Positions 1 to 6,277 of a stretch of DNA of 7,401 nucleotides are shown here, piece by piece; position 1 is the stretch's first letter; every line of letters starts with the position of its first letter. Source of the DNA: Patescibacteria group bacterium (GTDB lineage: Bacteria; Patescibacteriota; Patescibacteriia; UBA2591; UBA6264); the NCBI GenBank assembly GCA_018896315.1, contig JAHIMV010000103.1, positions 1 to 7,401 on the forward strand, given 5' to 3'. A model generated the notes under the pieces. The model was not told where the DNA came from. It did no database searches and saw nothing but the letters and a program-made list of their open reading frames with translations. The translations under genes and the position numbers were made by a program.

Positions 1-180
1 ATTTTAGGAACAAATTTAGTTATTAATTTTGGAGGTGGTCTGCACGGACATCCTCAAGGAAGCGGGGCAGGGGCAAGAGCTGCTGTTCAAGCGGTAGAAG
101 CCGCTACCAAAGGAATTCCTTTAAAGCTTTATTCTCATAATCATATTGAATTAAAACAAGCATTAGATCACTGGAAATAA
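1..180 (+). CDS. rbcL: RuBisCO large chain, form III-like, C-terminal fragment (5' end outside window)
   Basis: The last 59 codons of a gene are open in frame 1 and end in TAA. The translation contains INFGGGLHGHPQGSGAGARA followed by an A-V-E-A-A helix. This is the Gly-rich phosphate-binding loop and following helix of RuBisCO large chains, which read GGGxHGHPxGxxAGA in archaeal form III enzymes. The short tail ending in LDHWK also fits form III rather than form I, which carries a longer tail. In CPR bacteria and archaea, form III RuBisCO is known to work in AMP/nucleoside salvage: ribulose-1,5-bisphosphate plus CO2 gives two 3-phosphoglycerate, with AMP phosphorylase and ribose-1,5-bisphosphate isomerase upstream in the pathway. 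Neither partner is in the window. The catalytic lysines and loop 6 lie upstream and cannot be checked, so activity and the exact subtype (III-a, -b, -c or II/III) are open. The gene converges on lemA. Confidence 0.87.
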   Translation: MLGTNLVINFGGGLHGHPQGSGAGARAAVQAVEAATKGIPLKLYSHNHIELKQALDHWK

Positions 181-192
181 AATAAGATTTTA

Positions 193-238
193 ATAAAAAA
201 AGAAGCTCTGACTATACATCAAAGCTTCTTTTATTTTA
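193..238. terminator. Bidirectional rho-independent terminator between rbcL and lemA
   Basis: A perfect 10-bp stem, AAAAGAAGCT (198-207) with AGCTTCTTTT (223-232), encloses a 15-base loop. The + strand continues into a T-rich stretch (229-237) and the minus strand into a run of T (complement of 195-201). Both converging genes can therefore terminate here. The hairpin begins 17 bases after the rbcL stop and ends 8 bases before the lemA stop. Confidence 0.8.
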
Positions 239-240
239 GC

Positions 241-798
241 TTAAAATTTGACTTCAGGTGCTTTTTTTGCTTCCTCTTCTTCTAATTCAAAGAATTCAGC
301 CTTTTTAAAACCAAGAACTCCAACAATTAGATTAGTGGGAAAAACTTCTTGCTTTGTATTATAATCCCTAACATTGCCGTTATAAAATCTTCTAGCGGCT
401 TGAACTTTGTTTTCTGTATCTGTTAATTCATCTTGTAGTTTTTGAAAGTTTTCTGAGGCGCGTAATTGAGGATAGTTTTCTGCAACAGCAAATAAGCTTT
501 TTAACGCCCCTGCCAATCCTTTTTCTGCTTCAGCCTTGGTATTAGGAGTCCCAGCCCCCATTGCTTTGGTTCGAGCTTCAGTGACATCAGTAAATACTTG
601 CTTCTCATGAGCCGCATAACCCTTGACTGTATTAACTAAGTTAGGAATTAAATTGTACCGACGTTTTAATTGAACATCAATGTCTGACCAAGATTCTTTA
701 ACTCGATTGCGCCAGCGAACTAAAGCATTAAAGATAGAAATGAGCCAAACAAGGACCAGAGCAATAACGACAATAATGATCCATAAATAATTAGGCAT
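241..798 (-). CDS. lemA: LemA family membrane-anchored protein
   Basis: This 185-residue protein matches the LemA family in length and layout. A short N-terminus is followed by one hydrophobic helix (about residues 5-25). Next comes the family signature around residues 33-65, with W-S-D-I-D-V-Q-L-x-R-R-x-N-L-I-P-N-L-V and then K-G-Y-A-x-H-E. Helical segments follow, including the A-x-E-N-Y-P-x-L-x-A region (about 106-115) and R-R-F-Y-N-x-x-V-x-x-Y-N (about 136-147). The acidic C-terminus begins after F-P-x-N-L (about 153-157). LemA proteins are cell-envelope proteins of unsettled biochemical role, often next to TPM-domain or protease genes; none is seen here. The gene is last in a run after the wall-active protein and the LigB-like gene, 25 bases downstream of the latter. 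No Shine-Dalgarno site is visible before the ATG, so translation may depend on coupling or on weak initiation. Confidence 0.93.
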   Translation of the reverse strand: MPNYLWIIIVVIALVLVWLISIFNALVRWRNRVKESWSDIDVQLKRRYNLIPNLVNTVKGYAAHEKQVFTDVTEARTKAMGAGTPNTKAEAEKGLAGALKSLFAVAENYPQLRASENFQKLQDELTDTENKVQAARRFYNGNVRDYNTKQEVFPTNLIVGVLGFKKAEFFELEEEEAKKAPEVKF

Positions 799-823
799 AG
801 GTTTAAATTAATTTTTTAAATAT

Positions 824-1639
824 TTAACTAAATTTGAGATTAGCCACTAAATATCCAGTCCCAAAAGGAGCTTCATATGATAAAATTTCTGGCTGGTAAT
901 TTAATTCTTTTAAAATACCTAAAAGAATAAGAATAGGGCGGAGACCACATTGACCTGATTTTTCAATCAATTTCTGATTAAGTTTTAAGATTTGATCAGT
1001 TTTTTTATTCTTGATTAATTTAATCATTTTTTGATCAAATTGTTGGCCAATAGAAGTATCTTTTGGTTTTTCTTTTTCTGAACAACCTGATAAACCAGCT
1101 GAAGCAACTATAGCCACTCTTTTATTAGTCAAAGTAAGTTCTTCTCTTAATTTTTGACCGAAATCTAGATGTTGTTGATAATCTAAAGAACAATGGCTAA
1201 CAGGGATGATAGAAAAATCTTTGTATTCTTGAAAAAAATAATATAGAGGAATAAAAGTGCCATAATCAAGATGCGGTTCAGTCATCATAGTTAAAGGAAC
1301 ATCAGGCTTGTCCGCCGAAGAGGCGGAAAAATCCATTTCAAATTTCTCCCTGATTTTATAATTTAATTCTAAATCTCCTTTAAATTGTATTTTTGTTATT
1401 AAATCACCAAAGCTTTTAAAATTACCCTCATATTCTTGGGCTAAATTTATAGAAAAAGCCCCATCTAAAATAGGGGCATGAGAAGATATAATGACTAAAC
1501 TCTCTGGTTTAACTTTAGCCAGTTGTTTAGAAAGTATCTTATAAGCATTAATAGTTTTATTGGCTTTGTCTAAATCCTCCTGATTAATTGTTGGAATGAT
1601 TTTAGGAGAATGGGGGACAATCGCCGAAAAACAAATCAT
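824..1639 (-). CDS. LigB/DODA-type class III extradiol dioxygenase family protein with altered active site
   Basis: The 271-residue product has the fold signature of the LigB-like family, which also covers AmmeMemoRadiSam protein B-type proteins. It opens with IVPHSP (H10), has IISSHAP (H54), and ends with G-Q-C-G-L-R-P (229-235) and SYEAPFGTGYLVA (E256). H10, H54 and E256 match the three Fe ligands known in LigB of LigAB (His12, His61, Glu242). Two other positions differ from the usual family pattern. The usual D-H-G reads LDYGTFIPL (Y126), and the usual G-D-L-S-H reads A-G-L-S-G (181-185), so the histidine thought to act as catalytic base is missing. It may be a metal-binding protein with changed or lost dioxygenase activity; substrate unknown. 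No AMMECR1 or radical SAM partner is nearby. Its start lies 9 bases after the upstream stop, with no Shine-Dalgarno site, suggesting translational coupling. A small GC-rich palindrome lies inside the gene (residues about 107-112). Confidence 0.78.
   Translation of the reverse strand: MICFSAIVPHSPKIIPTINQEDLDKANKTINAYKILSKQLAKVKPESLVIISSHAPILDGAFSINLAQEYEGNFKSFGDLITKIQFKGDLELNYKIREKFEMDFSASSADKPDVPLTMMTEPHLDYGTFIPLYYFFQEYKDFSIIPVSHCSLDYQQHLDFGQKLREELTLTNKRVAIVASAGLSGCSEKEKPKDTSIGQQFDQKMIKLIKNKKTDQILKLNQKLIEKSGQCGLRPILILLGILKELNYQPEILSYEAPFGTGYLVANLKFS
1311..1327. repeat. GC-rich 17-bp palindrome inside the LigB-like gene
   Basis: TCCGCC and GGCGGA flank a 5-base spacer, a perfect 6-bp inverted repeat that is far richer in GC than its surroundings. 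It reads in frame as part of F-S-A-S-S-A-D-K-P (about residues 104-112), a stretch that looks like a low-complexity insertion before the T-E-P-H-L-D-Y-G motif. It may be a copy of a small dispersed palindrome. Only one exact copy is in this window. Confidence 0.5.
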
Positions 1640-1648
1640 AATTGTTGG

Positions 1649-3034
1649 TTAATCAATTTTTAAAACTTCCCCTAAATCATGCATGTTTAAAAATGATTTG
1701 TCAACTTCAATAATACTGTCCCATTGATAACCAATGGTTTCAAAAACTTCAGCTGAAGGAATAGGTAAGCGCTTTTGCTGACTAATAACATAAACAGCAG
1801 GGGAGTCAAATGTCTTAATTAAAGTACCATCTCTAAATTTAACTTGATCACCCATAGTAAATTCAGCTAACTCTTGTGGATCAACTTTGGAAATATTACT
1901 GTAAGGAAAATTAGCATTTAAAATACTTATATCAATAATTGGATATTTAATGTTTTCTTTAACATAATAGACAGCTTTTGTCTCACTATCTTGTAAAAGA
2001 GCTCCATTAGGATAAGGGGAAAGAATGGGTGTACCTATTTCATATGTATTTAAATCATTTTCATCAACCTTAATAATCTCGTCTGGGTGAAAACCAATGC
2101 TTCTAAAGATTTTTTCAGAAATAGACCTTTTCTTGTTATCAACCAACATAAACATTTCCCCAAAAGATGATTGAACTAAAGAATAATTTGGAAAAGTCAT
2201 TGCTGGCCCAACAGAATAATCTGCTAAGTCACTGTTTTCAACCACTTTAACATCTTTAAATTTATAGCTTAATAAGAAGACATTTTCTGAATAAAAAGGT
2301 CTACGTTGACTATTTTGAATTAACCAGACCCCTTGTTCGTCTTTAATTCTCACTAAAGTGCCATCAGTAAATTTTTGGTTTTCAGTGCCAAACCAGTTTT
2401 GCCAAATTTTCCAAAAGAGCCAATTATCATAAATATGAGGAGCATAATTGTAAAGACCGGCTGTGGCCGCGTTTTTGGCTGTAATATAGCGACCATGAAT
2501 ATTAACTAACCATCGATCATTCCAGTCAACCAAAGTCTTTCCAGTAGTTCCTACTCTAAATTGAAATTGCCAGGGATGTTCTAAATAATAACGAAAACGC
2601 CAAGCAGCTCGATCTACTTGGCGGGCAAAGCCGCGAAATCTTGAGACTGGATTGCGATAATCATAACAACTAAATCCAGTGGCCCAATTATAATCATCAT
2701 TAGAAGGTGATTTTTTTGTAATTAAACTTTTTTCTCTTTGTAATAGGGCAAGTAAATGTTGAGGATTAATTTTATAGTCTTGGCTAGCCCTATAAATTAT
2801 CTCGGCTGCAGTTTTCATTTTGCCGTCTATATCAACTGCTGAATAATTAGCTAAAGCCCCTTCTTTTTCTTCTAAAAAGCCCTGAATCTCATTCATGGTC
2901 ATTGTTTGATGATTAGTCAACTCATAATCAGAAATAATATACTCAGGATCAAAAACAAGACTAGCACAGCTTACAGACGGCCTTAAGATACTTAATATAA
3001 TAATTAAAAATAATGTGACAGATGATTTAGACAT
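1649..3034 (-). CDS. Secreted lytic-transglycosylase-like cell-wall protein with four C-terminal repeats
   Basis: This 461-residue protein starts with a probable signal peptide (K3, hydrophobic core about 6-18, likely cut after VSCA, residue 24). C23 is not in a good lipobox. Residues about 45-216 resemble the lysozyme/transglycosylase-like domain seen in secreted actinobacterial and CPR proteins. The helix N-P-Q-H-L-L-A-L-L-Q-R-E-K-S-L-I (90-105) offers E101 as the likely catalytic acid. It is followed by W-A-T-G-F-S-C, F-A-R-Q-V-D-R-A-A-W-R-F-R-Y-Y-L, T-A-K-N-A-A-T-A-x-L-Y-N-Y-A-P-H and a W-rich end (W205, W208, W211, W214). Residues about 222-456 form four repeats of roughly 56-60 residues: (D)GTL(V/I) - VY(L/V)I - (K)RPI - S..F...G(F/Y) - II.V....L..Y..G. 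Such repeats are common in exported CPR proteins and are likely binding modules. Peptidoglycan cleavage is inferred, not shown. No Shine-Dalgarno site precedes the ATG. Confidence 0.62.
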   Translation of the reverse strand: MSKSSVTLFLIIILSILRPSVSCASLVFDPEYIISDYELTNHQTMTMNEIQGFLEEKEGALANYSAVDIDGKMKTAAEIIYRASQDYKINPQHLLALLQREKSLITKKSPSNDDYNWATGFSCYDYRNPVSRFRGFARQVDRAAWRFRYYLEHPWQFQFRVGTTGKTLVDWNDRWLVNIHGRYITAKNAATAGLYNYAPHIYDNWLFWKIWQNWFGTENQKFTDGTLVRIKDEQGVWLIQNSQRRPFYSENVFLLSYKFKDVKVVENSDLADYSVGPAMTFPNYSLVQSSFGEMFMLVDNKKRSISEKIFRSIGFHPDEIIKVDENDLNTYEIGTPILSPYPNGALLQDSETKAVYYVKENIKYPIIDISILNANFPYSNISKVDPQELAEFTMGDQVKFRDGTLIKTFDSPAVYVISQQKRLPIPSAEVFETIGYQWDSIIEVDKSFLNMHDLGEVLKID

Positions 3035-3040
3035 AGAGAA

Positions 3041-3116
3041 ATTGCTAATTGCTGATTGTTTTAAAAAAATAAATGAGGAGTTTTAATTTAGCAATCAACA
3101 ATCAACTATTAACAAT
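3041..3116. repeat. Inverted blocks of degenerate 7-bp repeats between clpB and the next gene
   Basis: Block 1 (3041-3060) reads as heptamers ATTGCTA, ATTGCTG, ATTGTTT. Block 2 (3090-3116) reads as their complements TAGCAAT, CAACAAT, CAACTAT, TAACAAT. Positions 3041-3060 and 3097-3116 pair at 17 of 20 positions around a 36-base loop. Two of the three mismatches would be G-U type pairs in one RNA strand. Block 2 starts at the clpB stop codon. No T-run follows, so this is not a standard terminator. It may slow transcription or stabilise the clpB 3' end. Confidence 0.6.
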
Positions 3117-5725
3117 CATTTTATAATTATTTTCTTATTTTTCACTTCCACCTTAAAAGTAGTATTTGGTTTAATTTGTCCACTAATAATTTTTAAAGAC
3201 AAAGGGTCTAAAATATATTTTTGAATAACTCTTTTTAACGGTCGAGCCCCATAAAAGGGATCAAAACCCATTTCCGCAATTAAATTTTTTGCTTTTTCAC
3301 TAACTTTTAATTTAATTTTTTTGTCAAATAATCGTTTAACCACTTGTTTTAGTTGAAGTTCAACAATTTGTTTAATATTGTCTTTGCTTAAAGATCGAAA
3401 AATAATAATTTCTTCAATACGATTTAAAAATTCTGGTTTAAATGTTTCTCTTAAAATTTGGTGAATCTTTTCTTCAATTAATTCCTGAGCACTGATTTTT
3501 TCTTCTGATGATTCAAAACCAAAATGGGCTTTTTTAGCCTGATCTTTAAGTAAATCACTTCCTAAATTAGAAGTCATAATGATGACGGCATTTTTAAAAT
3601 TAACTATTCTGCCTTTGGCATCGGTTAAACGACCTTCGTCTAAGATTTGTAAAAGAATGTTAAAGACTTCTGGATGAGCTTTTTCAATTTCATCAAACAG
3701 AATAACACTATATGGTCGGCGTCTGACAATTTCAGTTAATTGTCCTCCTTCTTCATGGCCAACATAACCTGGAGGTGAACCAATCATTTTGGAAACCGTA
3801 TGTCTTTCCATATATTCAGACATGTCTAACTGAACCAAGGCAGATTCTGTATTAAAGAGAAATTCAGCTAAGCTCTTGGCTAATTCTGTTTTTCCCACAC
3901 CAGAAGGACCAAGAAAGATAAATGAACCAATGGGTTTGTTTTCTTCAGAAATGCCAGCTCTAGATCGTCTAATAGCATTAGATACAGCTTTAACTGCCTT
4001 ATCTTGATTAATTAATCTTTTATGGATTTCTTCTTCCATGCGAGCTAATTTTTTTGTTTCCTCTTCTAACATTTTAGTTACAGGAATACCAGTCCAAAGA
4101 GAAACAACGCGGGCAATTTCTTCAGCTCCAATTTCTTCTTTAAGAATGCGATAATTTTTTTGAATTTTGGCTAATTTATTTTGATCAGCAATAATCTTTT
4201 TTTCTAAAATAGGGATCTGTCCATGCTTTATCTCAGCTACTTTTTCCAATTTAGATTCTCTTTCAGCAATCTCAGATTGTTGTTTTAATTTATCTATTTC
4301 TTCTTTCATTTTGTGAATTTCTGTAATAATGTCTTTTTCCGTTTTCCAGCGCAAAGTAAAGTCTTTAATTTTTTCTTTCAAATCAGCCATTTCTTTACTA
4401 ATTTTGGTTAATTGTTTTTGGTTTTTCTCTTTTTTCAAAACCGTGCTTTCAATTTCTAATTTTCTAAATTTTCTTTTTAACTTATCTAATTCTTCAGGCT
4501 GGCTTTCAATTTCCATTCGCAAACCAGAAGCAGCTTCATCCATTAAATCAATTGCCTTGTCAGGTAAAAATCGATCACTAATATATCTGTGAGAAAGTTT
4601 AGCCGCCGTAATCAGGGCTTCATCAGTAATCCTAACTCCATGATGAACTTCATATTTTTCCTTGATACCTCTTAATATAGCAATAGTGTCTTCAATTGAA
4701 GGTTCAGCCGTATAAACAGGTTGAAAACGGCGTTCTAAAGCAGCATCTTTTTCAATATATTTTTGATATTCCTTTAAAGTGGTTGCCCCAACACAATGTA
4801 ATTCTCCTCGAGCTAATGCTGGTTTAAGCATATTTGAAGCATCAATGGCTCCTTCAGCTCCACCAGCCCCAACCAGAGTGTGTAATTCATCAATAAAAAG
4901 AACATAATTACCAGTTCTTTTTATTTCTCTTAAAACTGCTTTTAATCTGTTTTCAAATTCTCCTCTGAATTTGGTTCCGGCAACTAAGCCTCCTAAATCA
5001 AGAGAAATTAACTCCTTGGCTTTTAATGATTCAGGAACATCATTATCAATAATTCTTTGAGCTAATCCCTCAACAATGGCTGTTTTTCCCACTCCCGCTT
5101 CACCAATCAGAACAGGATTATTCTTGGTTCTCCGAGATAAAACTTGAATAACGCGCCGAATTTCATCATCACGACCAATAATAGGATCTATTTCTTCCTG
5201 CCGGGCCATCTTAGTTAAATTGATTGTATATTTTTCCAAAACTTGATATTTACTTTCTGGTTCTGGTTCAGTAATCCTTTCACTTCCTCGGACATCAGCC
5301 AAAACTTTAAGCGCTCTTTCTTCTTCAATATTAAATTTCTTTAAAACATCTTTAACCAAAGAGGGGATAATTAATAAAGCTAAAAACAAATGTTCTGTGC
5401 TTACATATTCATCTTTTAGTTTTCTCGCTTCTTTAGTGGCATGAAGAATGGTTTTTTGAAGCAGAGGAGTAATATATACTTCGGCCAAACTTCCGCCTGG
5501 CCCTATTTTTACTTGAGGTAATTTTTTAATTAATTGAATTAATTCATCTCTTAATTTATTAATATCAACTTCTAACTTTTTCAATAAAGCTAAAACAACT
5601 CCTTCTTCTTGGTTAATTAAAGATAACATCAAATGAGGGGTGTCAACTTGCTGCTGGTCATTTTCCATGGCCAAGTTGTGGGCATTTTGTAAAGCTTCTT
5701 GGGCTTTAATAGTAAAGTTATTCAT
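3116..5725 (-). CDS. clpB: ClpB, AAA+ protein disaggregase
   Basis: The 869-residue product is full length for ClpB (about 850-870). Order of domains: Clp N-domain (about 1-145, with T-P-H-L and S-T-E-H-L-F-L-A-L); AAA-1 with Walker A GEAGVGKT (208-215), pore loop TKFRGEFE (251-258, Phe where many ClpB have Tyr), Walker B LFIDE (276-280) and Arg fingers R332/R333; a charged coiled-coil M-domain (about 408-530), which marks ClpB rather than ClpA or ClpX; AAA-2 with Walker A GPSGVGKT (606-613), pore loop PPGYVG (651-656), Walker B VILFDE (674-679) and sensor-2 GARPLKR (826-832). With DnaK/DnaJ/GrpE it pulls proteins out of aggregates in the cytoplasm by threading them through the hexamer pore. 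All ATPase motifs look intact. Its promoter lies directly upstream; there is no Shine-Dalgarno site and no CIRCE-type repeat. The stop is TGA. Confidence 0.97.
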   Translation of the reverse strand: MNNFTIKAQEALQNAHNLAMENDQQQVDTPHLMLSLINQEEGVVLALLKKLEVDINKLRDELIQLIKKLPQVKIGPGGSLAEVYITPLLQKTILHATKEARKLKDEYVSTEHLFLALLIIPSLVKDVLKKFNIEEERALKVLADVRGSERITEPEPESKYQVLEKYTINLTKMARQEEIDPIIGRDDEIRRVIQVLSRRTKNNPVLIGEAGVGKTAIVEGLAQRIIDNDVPESLKAKELISLDLGGLVAGTKFRGEFENRLKAVLREIKRTGNYVLFIDELHTLVGAGGAEGAIDASNMLKPALARGELHCVGATTLKEYQKYIEKDAALERRFQPVYTAEPSIEDTIAILRGIKEKYEVHHGVRITDEALITAAKLSHRYISDRFLPDKAIDLMDEAASGLRMEIESQPEELDKLKRKFRKLEIESTVLKKEKNQKQLTKISKEMADLKEKIKDFTLRWKTEKDIITEIHKMKEEIDKLKQQSEIAERESKLEKVAEIKHGQIPILEKKIIADQNKLAKIQKNYRILKEEIGAEEIARVVSLWTGIPVTKMLEEETKKLARMEEEIHKRLINQDKAVKAVSNAIRRSRAGISEENKPIGSFIFLGPSGVGKTELAKSLAEFLFNTESALVQLDMSEYMERHTVSKMIGSPPGYVGHEEGGQLTEIVRRRPYSVILFDEIEKAHPEVFNILLQILDEGRLTDAKGRIVNFKNAVIIMTSNLGSDLLKDQAKKAHFGFESSEEKISAQELIEEKIHQILRETFKPEFLNRIEEIIIFRSLSKDNIKQIVELQLKQVVKRLFDKKIKLKVSEKAKNLIAEMGFDPFYGARPLKRVIQKYILDPLSLKIISGQIKPNTTFKVEVKNKKIIIK

Positions 5726-5731
5726 GTTTAT

Positions 5732-5760
5732 ATATTAGCATTTTTTGTCTTCGAGGTCAA
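5732..5760 (-). promoter_or_regulatory. clpB promoter, probably giving a leaderless mRNA
   Basis: On the minus strand, TTGACC (5755-5760) lies 17 bases before TAATAT (5732-5737). The -10 is preceded by TGC, as in an extended -10. Only six bases separate the -10 from the clpB ATG, so transcription would start on or next to the A of the start codon. No Shine-Dalgarno sequence exists in that gap. No heat-shock operator (CIRCE) is visible. Confidence 0.65.
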
Positions 5761-5765
5761 CATTT

Positions 5766-5797
5766 AAAAATTTAAAAAATTAAGAGGCCGAGCCTCT
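5766..5797 (-). terminator. Second minus-strand terminator upstream of clpB
   Basis: AGAGGC (5783-5788) pairs with GCCTCT (5792-5797) around a 3-base loop. On the minus strand the stem is followed by TTAATTTTTTAAATTTTT, a good U-tract. It lies in tandem with the terminator that overlaps the SemiSWEET-type gene and just upstream of the clpB promoter, shielding clpB from read-through. Confidence 0.65.
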
Positions 5798-5806
5798 CAA
5801 TTTACT

Positions 5807-5846
5807 CCCCATCTTGACAAAACCCCAAAACCCACCAAATAACCCC
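5807..5846 (-). other. Cluster of G-tracts between tandem terminators (possible G-quadruplex)
   Basis: The + strand has C-tracts at 5807-5810, 5823-5826, 5831-5833 and 5843-5846. The minus strand therefore carries four runs of 3-4 G, with loops of about 9, 4 and 12 bases. This is unusual in such AT-rich sequence. The loops are long, so a stable four-stranded structure is only possible, not likely. Confidence 0.3.
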
Positions 5847-5853
5847 AATTTTT

Positions 5854-5899
5854 AAAAAAGTAAAAGAAAACAACTCATTGATATTATCTTTGAGTTGTT
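5854..5899 (-). terminator. Terminator overlapping the 3' end of the SemiSWEET-type gene
   Basis: AACAACTCA (5869-5877) pairs perfectly with TGAGTTGTT (5891-5899) around a 13-base loop. On the minus strand the stem is followed by a T-rich run (complement of 5854-5870). The stop codon of the gene (5884-5886) lies inside the loop, so the last codons form one arm of the hairpin. Confidence 0.75.
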
Positions 5900-6177
5900 C
5901 TTTTCTTTCTACGATACAAAAGTATTTGTAAAAAGATGATTAATAAGCCAGCAAAGACAGTTATCTCAGCTATTTCTAAAGCAATAGCAGAAATATTCCA
6001 TGTTTGTTTTATAACCATTCCTATTGTTGTCATACGCAGGACAACAGCAAAGAATGCAAAGACATAGAATTTAATTGATAATCCCTCTGTCCTTTTTGAC
6101 TTATAAAGTTTGAAAATCTGAGAACCATAAGCCCATATCATAAGCAGGGCATACGCTATTGCAGTAATTGGTCCCAT
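5884..6177 (-). CDS. SemiSWEET/PQ-loop family small membrane protein
   Basis: The 97-residue protein has three predicted membrane helices (about 3-18, 36-56, 63-88) and a basic C-terminal tail (R89-R97). That is the size and layout of bacterial SemiSWEET transporters, which form dimers and move sugars by facilitated diffusion. The stretch GSQIFKLYKSKRTEGLSIKF (18-37) matches the PQ-loop pattern P-Q-x-x-(K)-x-x-(K)-x-K-S-x-x-x-(I/L)-S. The Pro of the PQ pair, normally a hinge in helix 1, is Ser19 here, and charged residues sit in helices 2 and 3 (R48, E68, E71). The substrate is unknown. Other PQ-loop-type small membrane proteins remain an alternative. The gene stands alone, with its own promoter, a strong AAGGAG site 5 bases before the ATG, and its own terminator. 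Confidence 0.75.
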   Translation of the reverse strand: MGPITAIAYALLMIWAYGSQIFKLYKSKRTEGLSIKFYVFAFFAVVLRMTTIGMVIKQTWNISAIALEIAEITVFAGLLIIFLQILLYRRKKRTTQR

Positions 6178-6182
6178 TGTTT

Positions 6183-6188
6183 CTCCTT
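6183..6188 (-). promoter_or_regulatory. Strong ribosome binding site of the SemiSWEET-type gene
   Basis: The minus strand reads AAGGAG, then AAACA, then ATG. This fixes the start of the 97-residue protein and contrasts with clpB, lemA and the LigB-like gene, none of which has a visible site. Confidence 0.85.
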
Positions 6189-6221
6189 TCTAAAGACTAT
6201 TTGTTTGTTAATGATATATAT

Positions 6222-6249
6222 ATTTTAGCAAGAAATAGTTTTTTGTCAA
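6222..6249 (-). promoter_or_regulatory. Promoter of the SemiSWEET-type gene
   Basis: The minus strand has consensus TTGACA (6244-6249), a 16-base spacer and TAAAAT (6222-6227) preceded by TGC, an extended -10. The predicted start is near 6214, giving a leader of about 37 bases that includes the Shine-Dalgarno site. Confidence 0.75.
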
Positions 6250-6263
6250 TATTACAAATAGTA

Positions 6264-6276
6264 CAGGTCTGACCTG
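6264..6276. repeat. Perfect 13-bp palindrome CAGGTC-T-GACCTG
   Basis: CAGGTC (6264-6269) and GACCTG (6271-6276) are exact inverted arms around one base. The site lies 14 bases upstream of the -35 of the SemiSWEET-type gene, so it could be an operator. It also directly precedes a start-less open frame, and similar short palindromes occur at the ends of IS200/RAYT-type elements, so it may be a mobile-element scar. A further inverted pair, GAACGA (6276-6281) and TCGTTC (6301-6306), follows it. Confidence 0.5.
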
Positions 6277-6277
6277 A

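Noticed and set aside
1458..1477. GCCCC/GGGGC inverted repeat
   Set aside because: Only 5 bp with a 10-base loop, inside the LigB-like coding region just after the conserved H54 motif. It reads as normal coding sequence and is explained by the protein.
3035..3115. Possible separate promoter for the wall-active gene
   Set aside because: A TGCTAAATT stretch resembles the extended -10 seen elsewhere, but it arises from the heptamer repeats and no convincing -35 lies upstream.
4329..4592. 87-codon open frame on the + strand
   Set aside because: It lies wholly inside clpB, opposite the M-domain, and its F/S/L-rich composition is that of an antisense shadow. It has no ribosome binding site.
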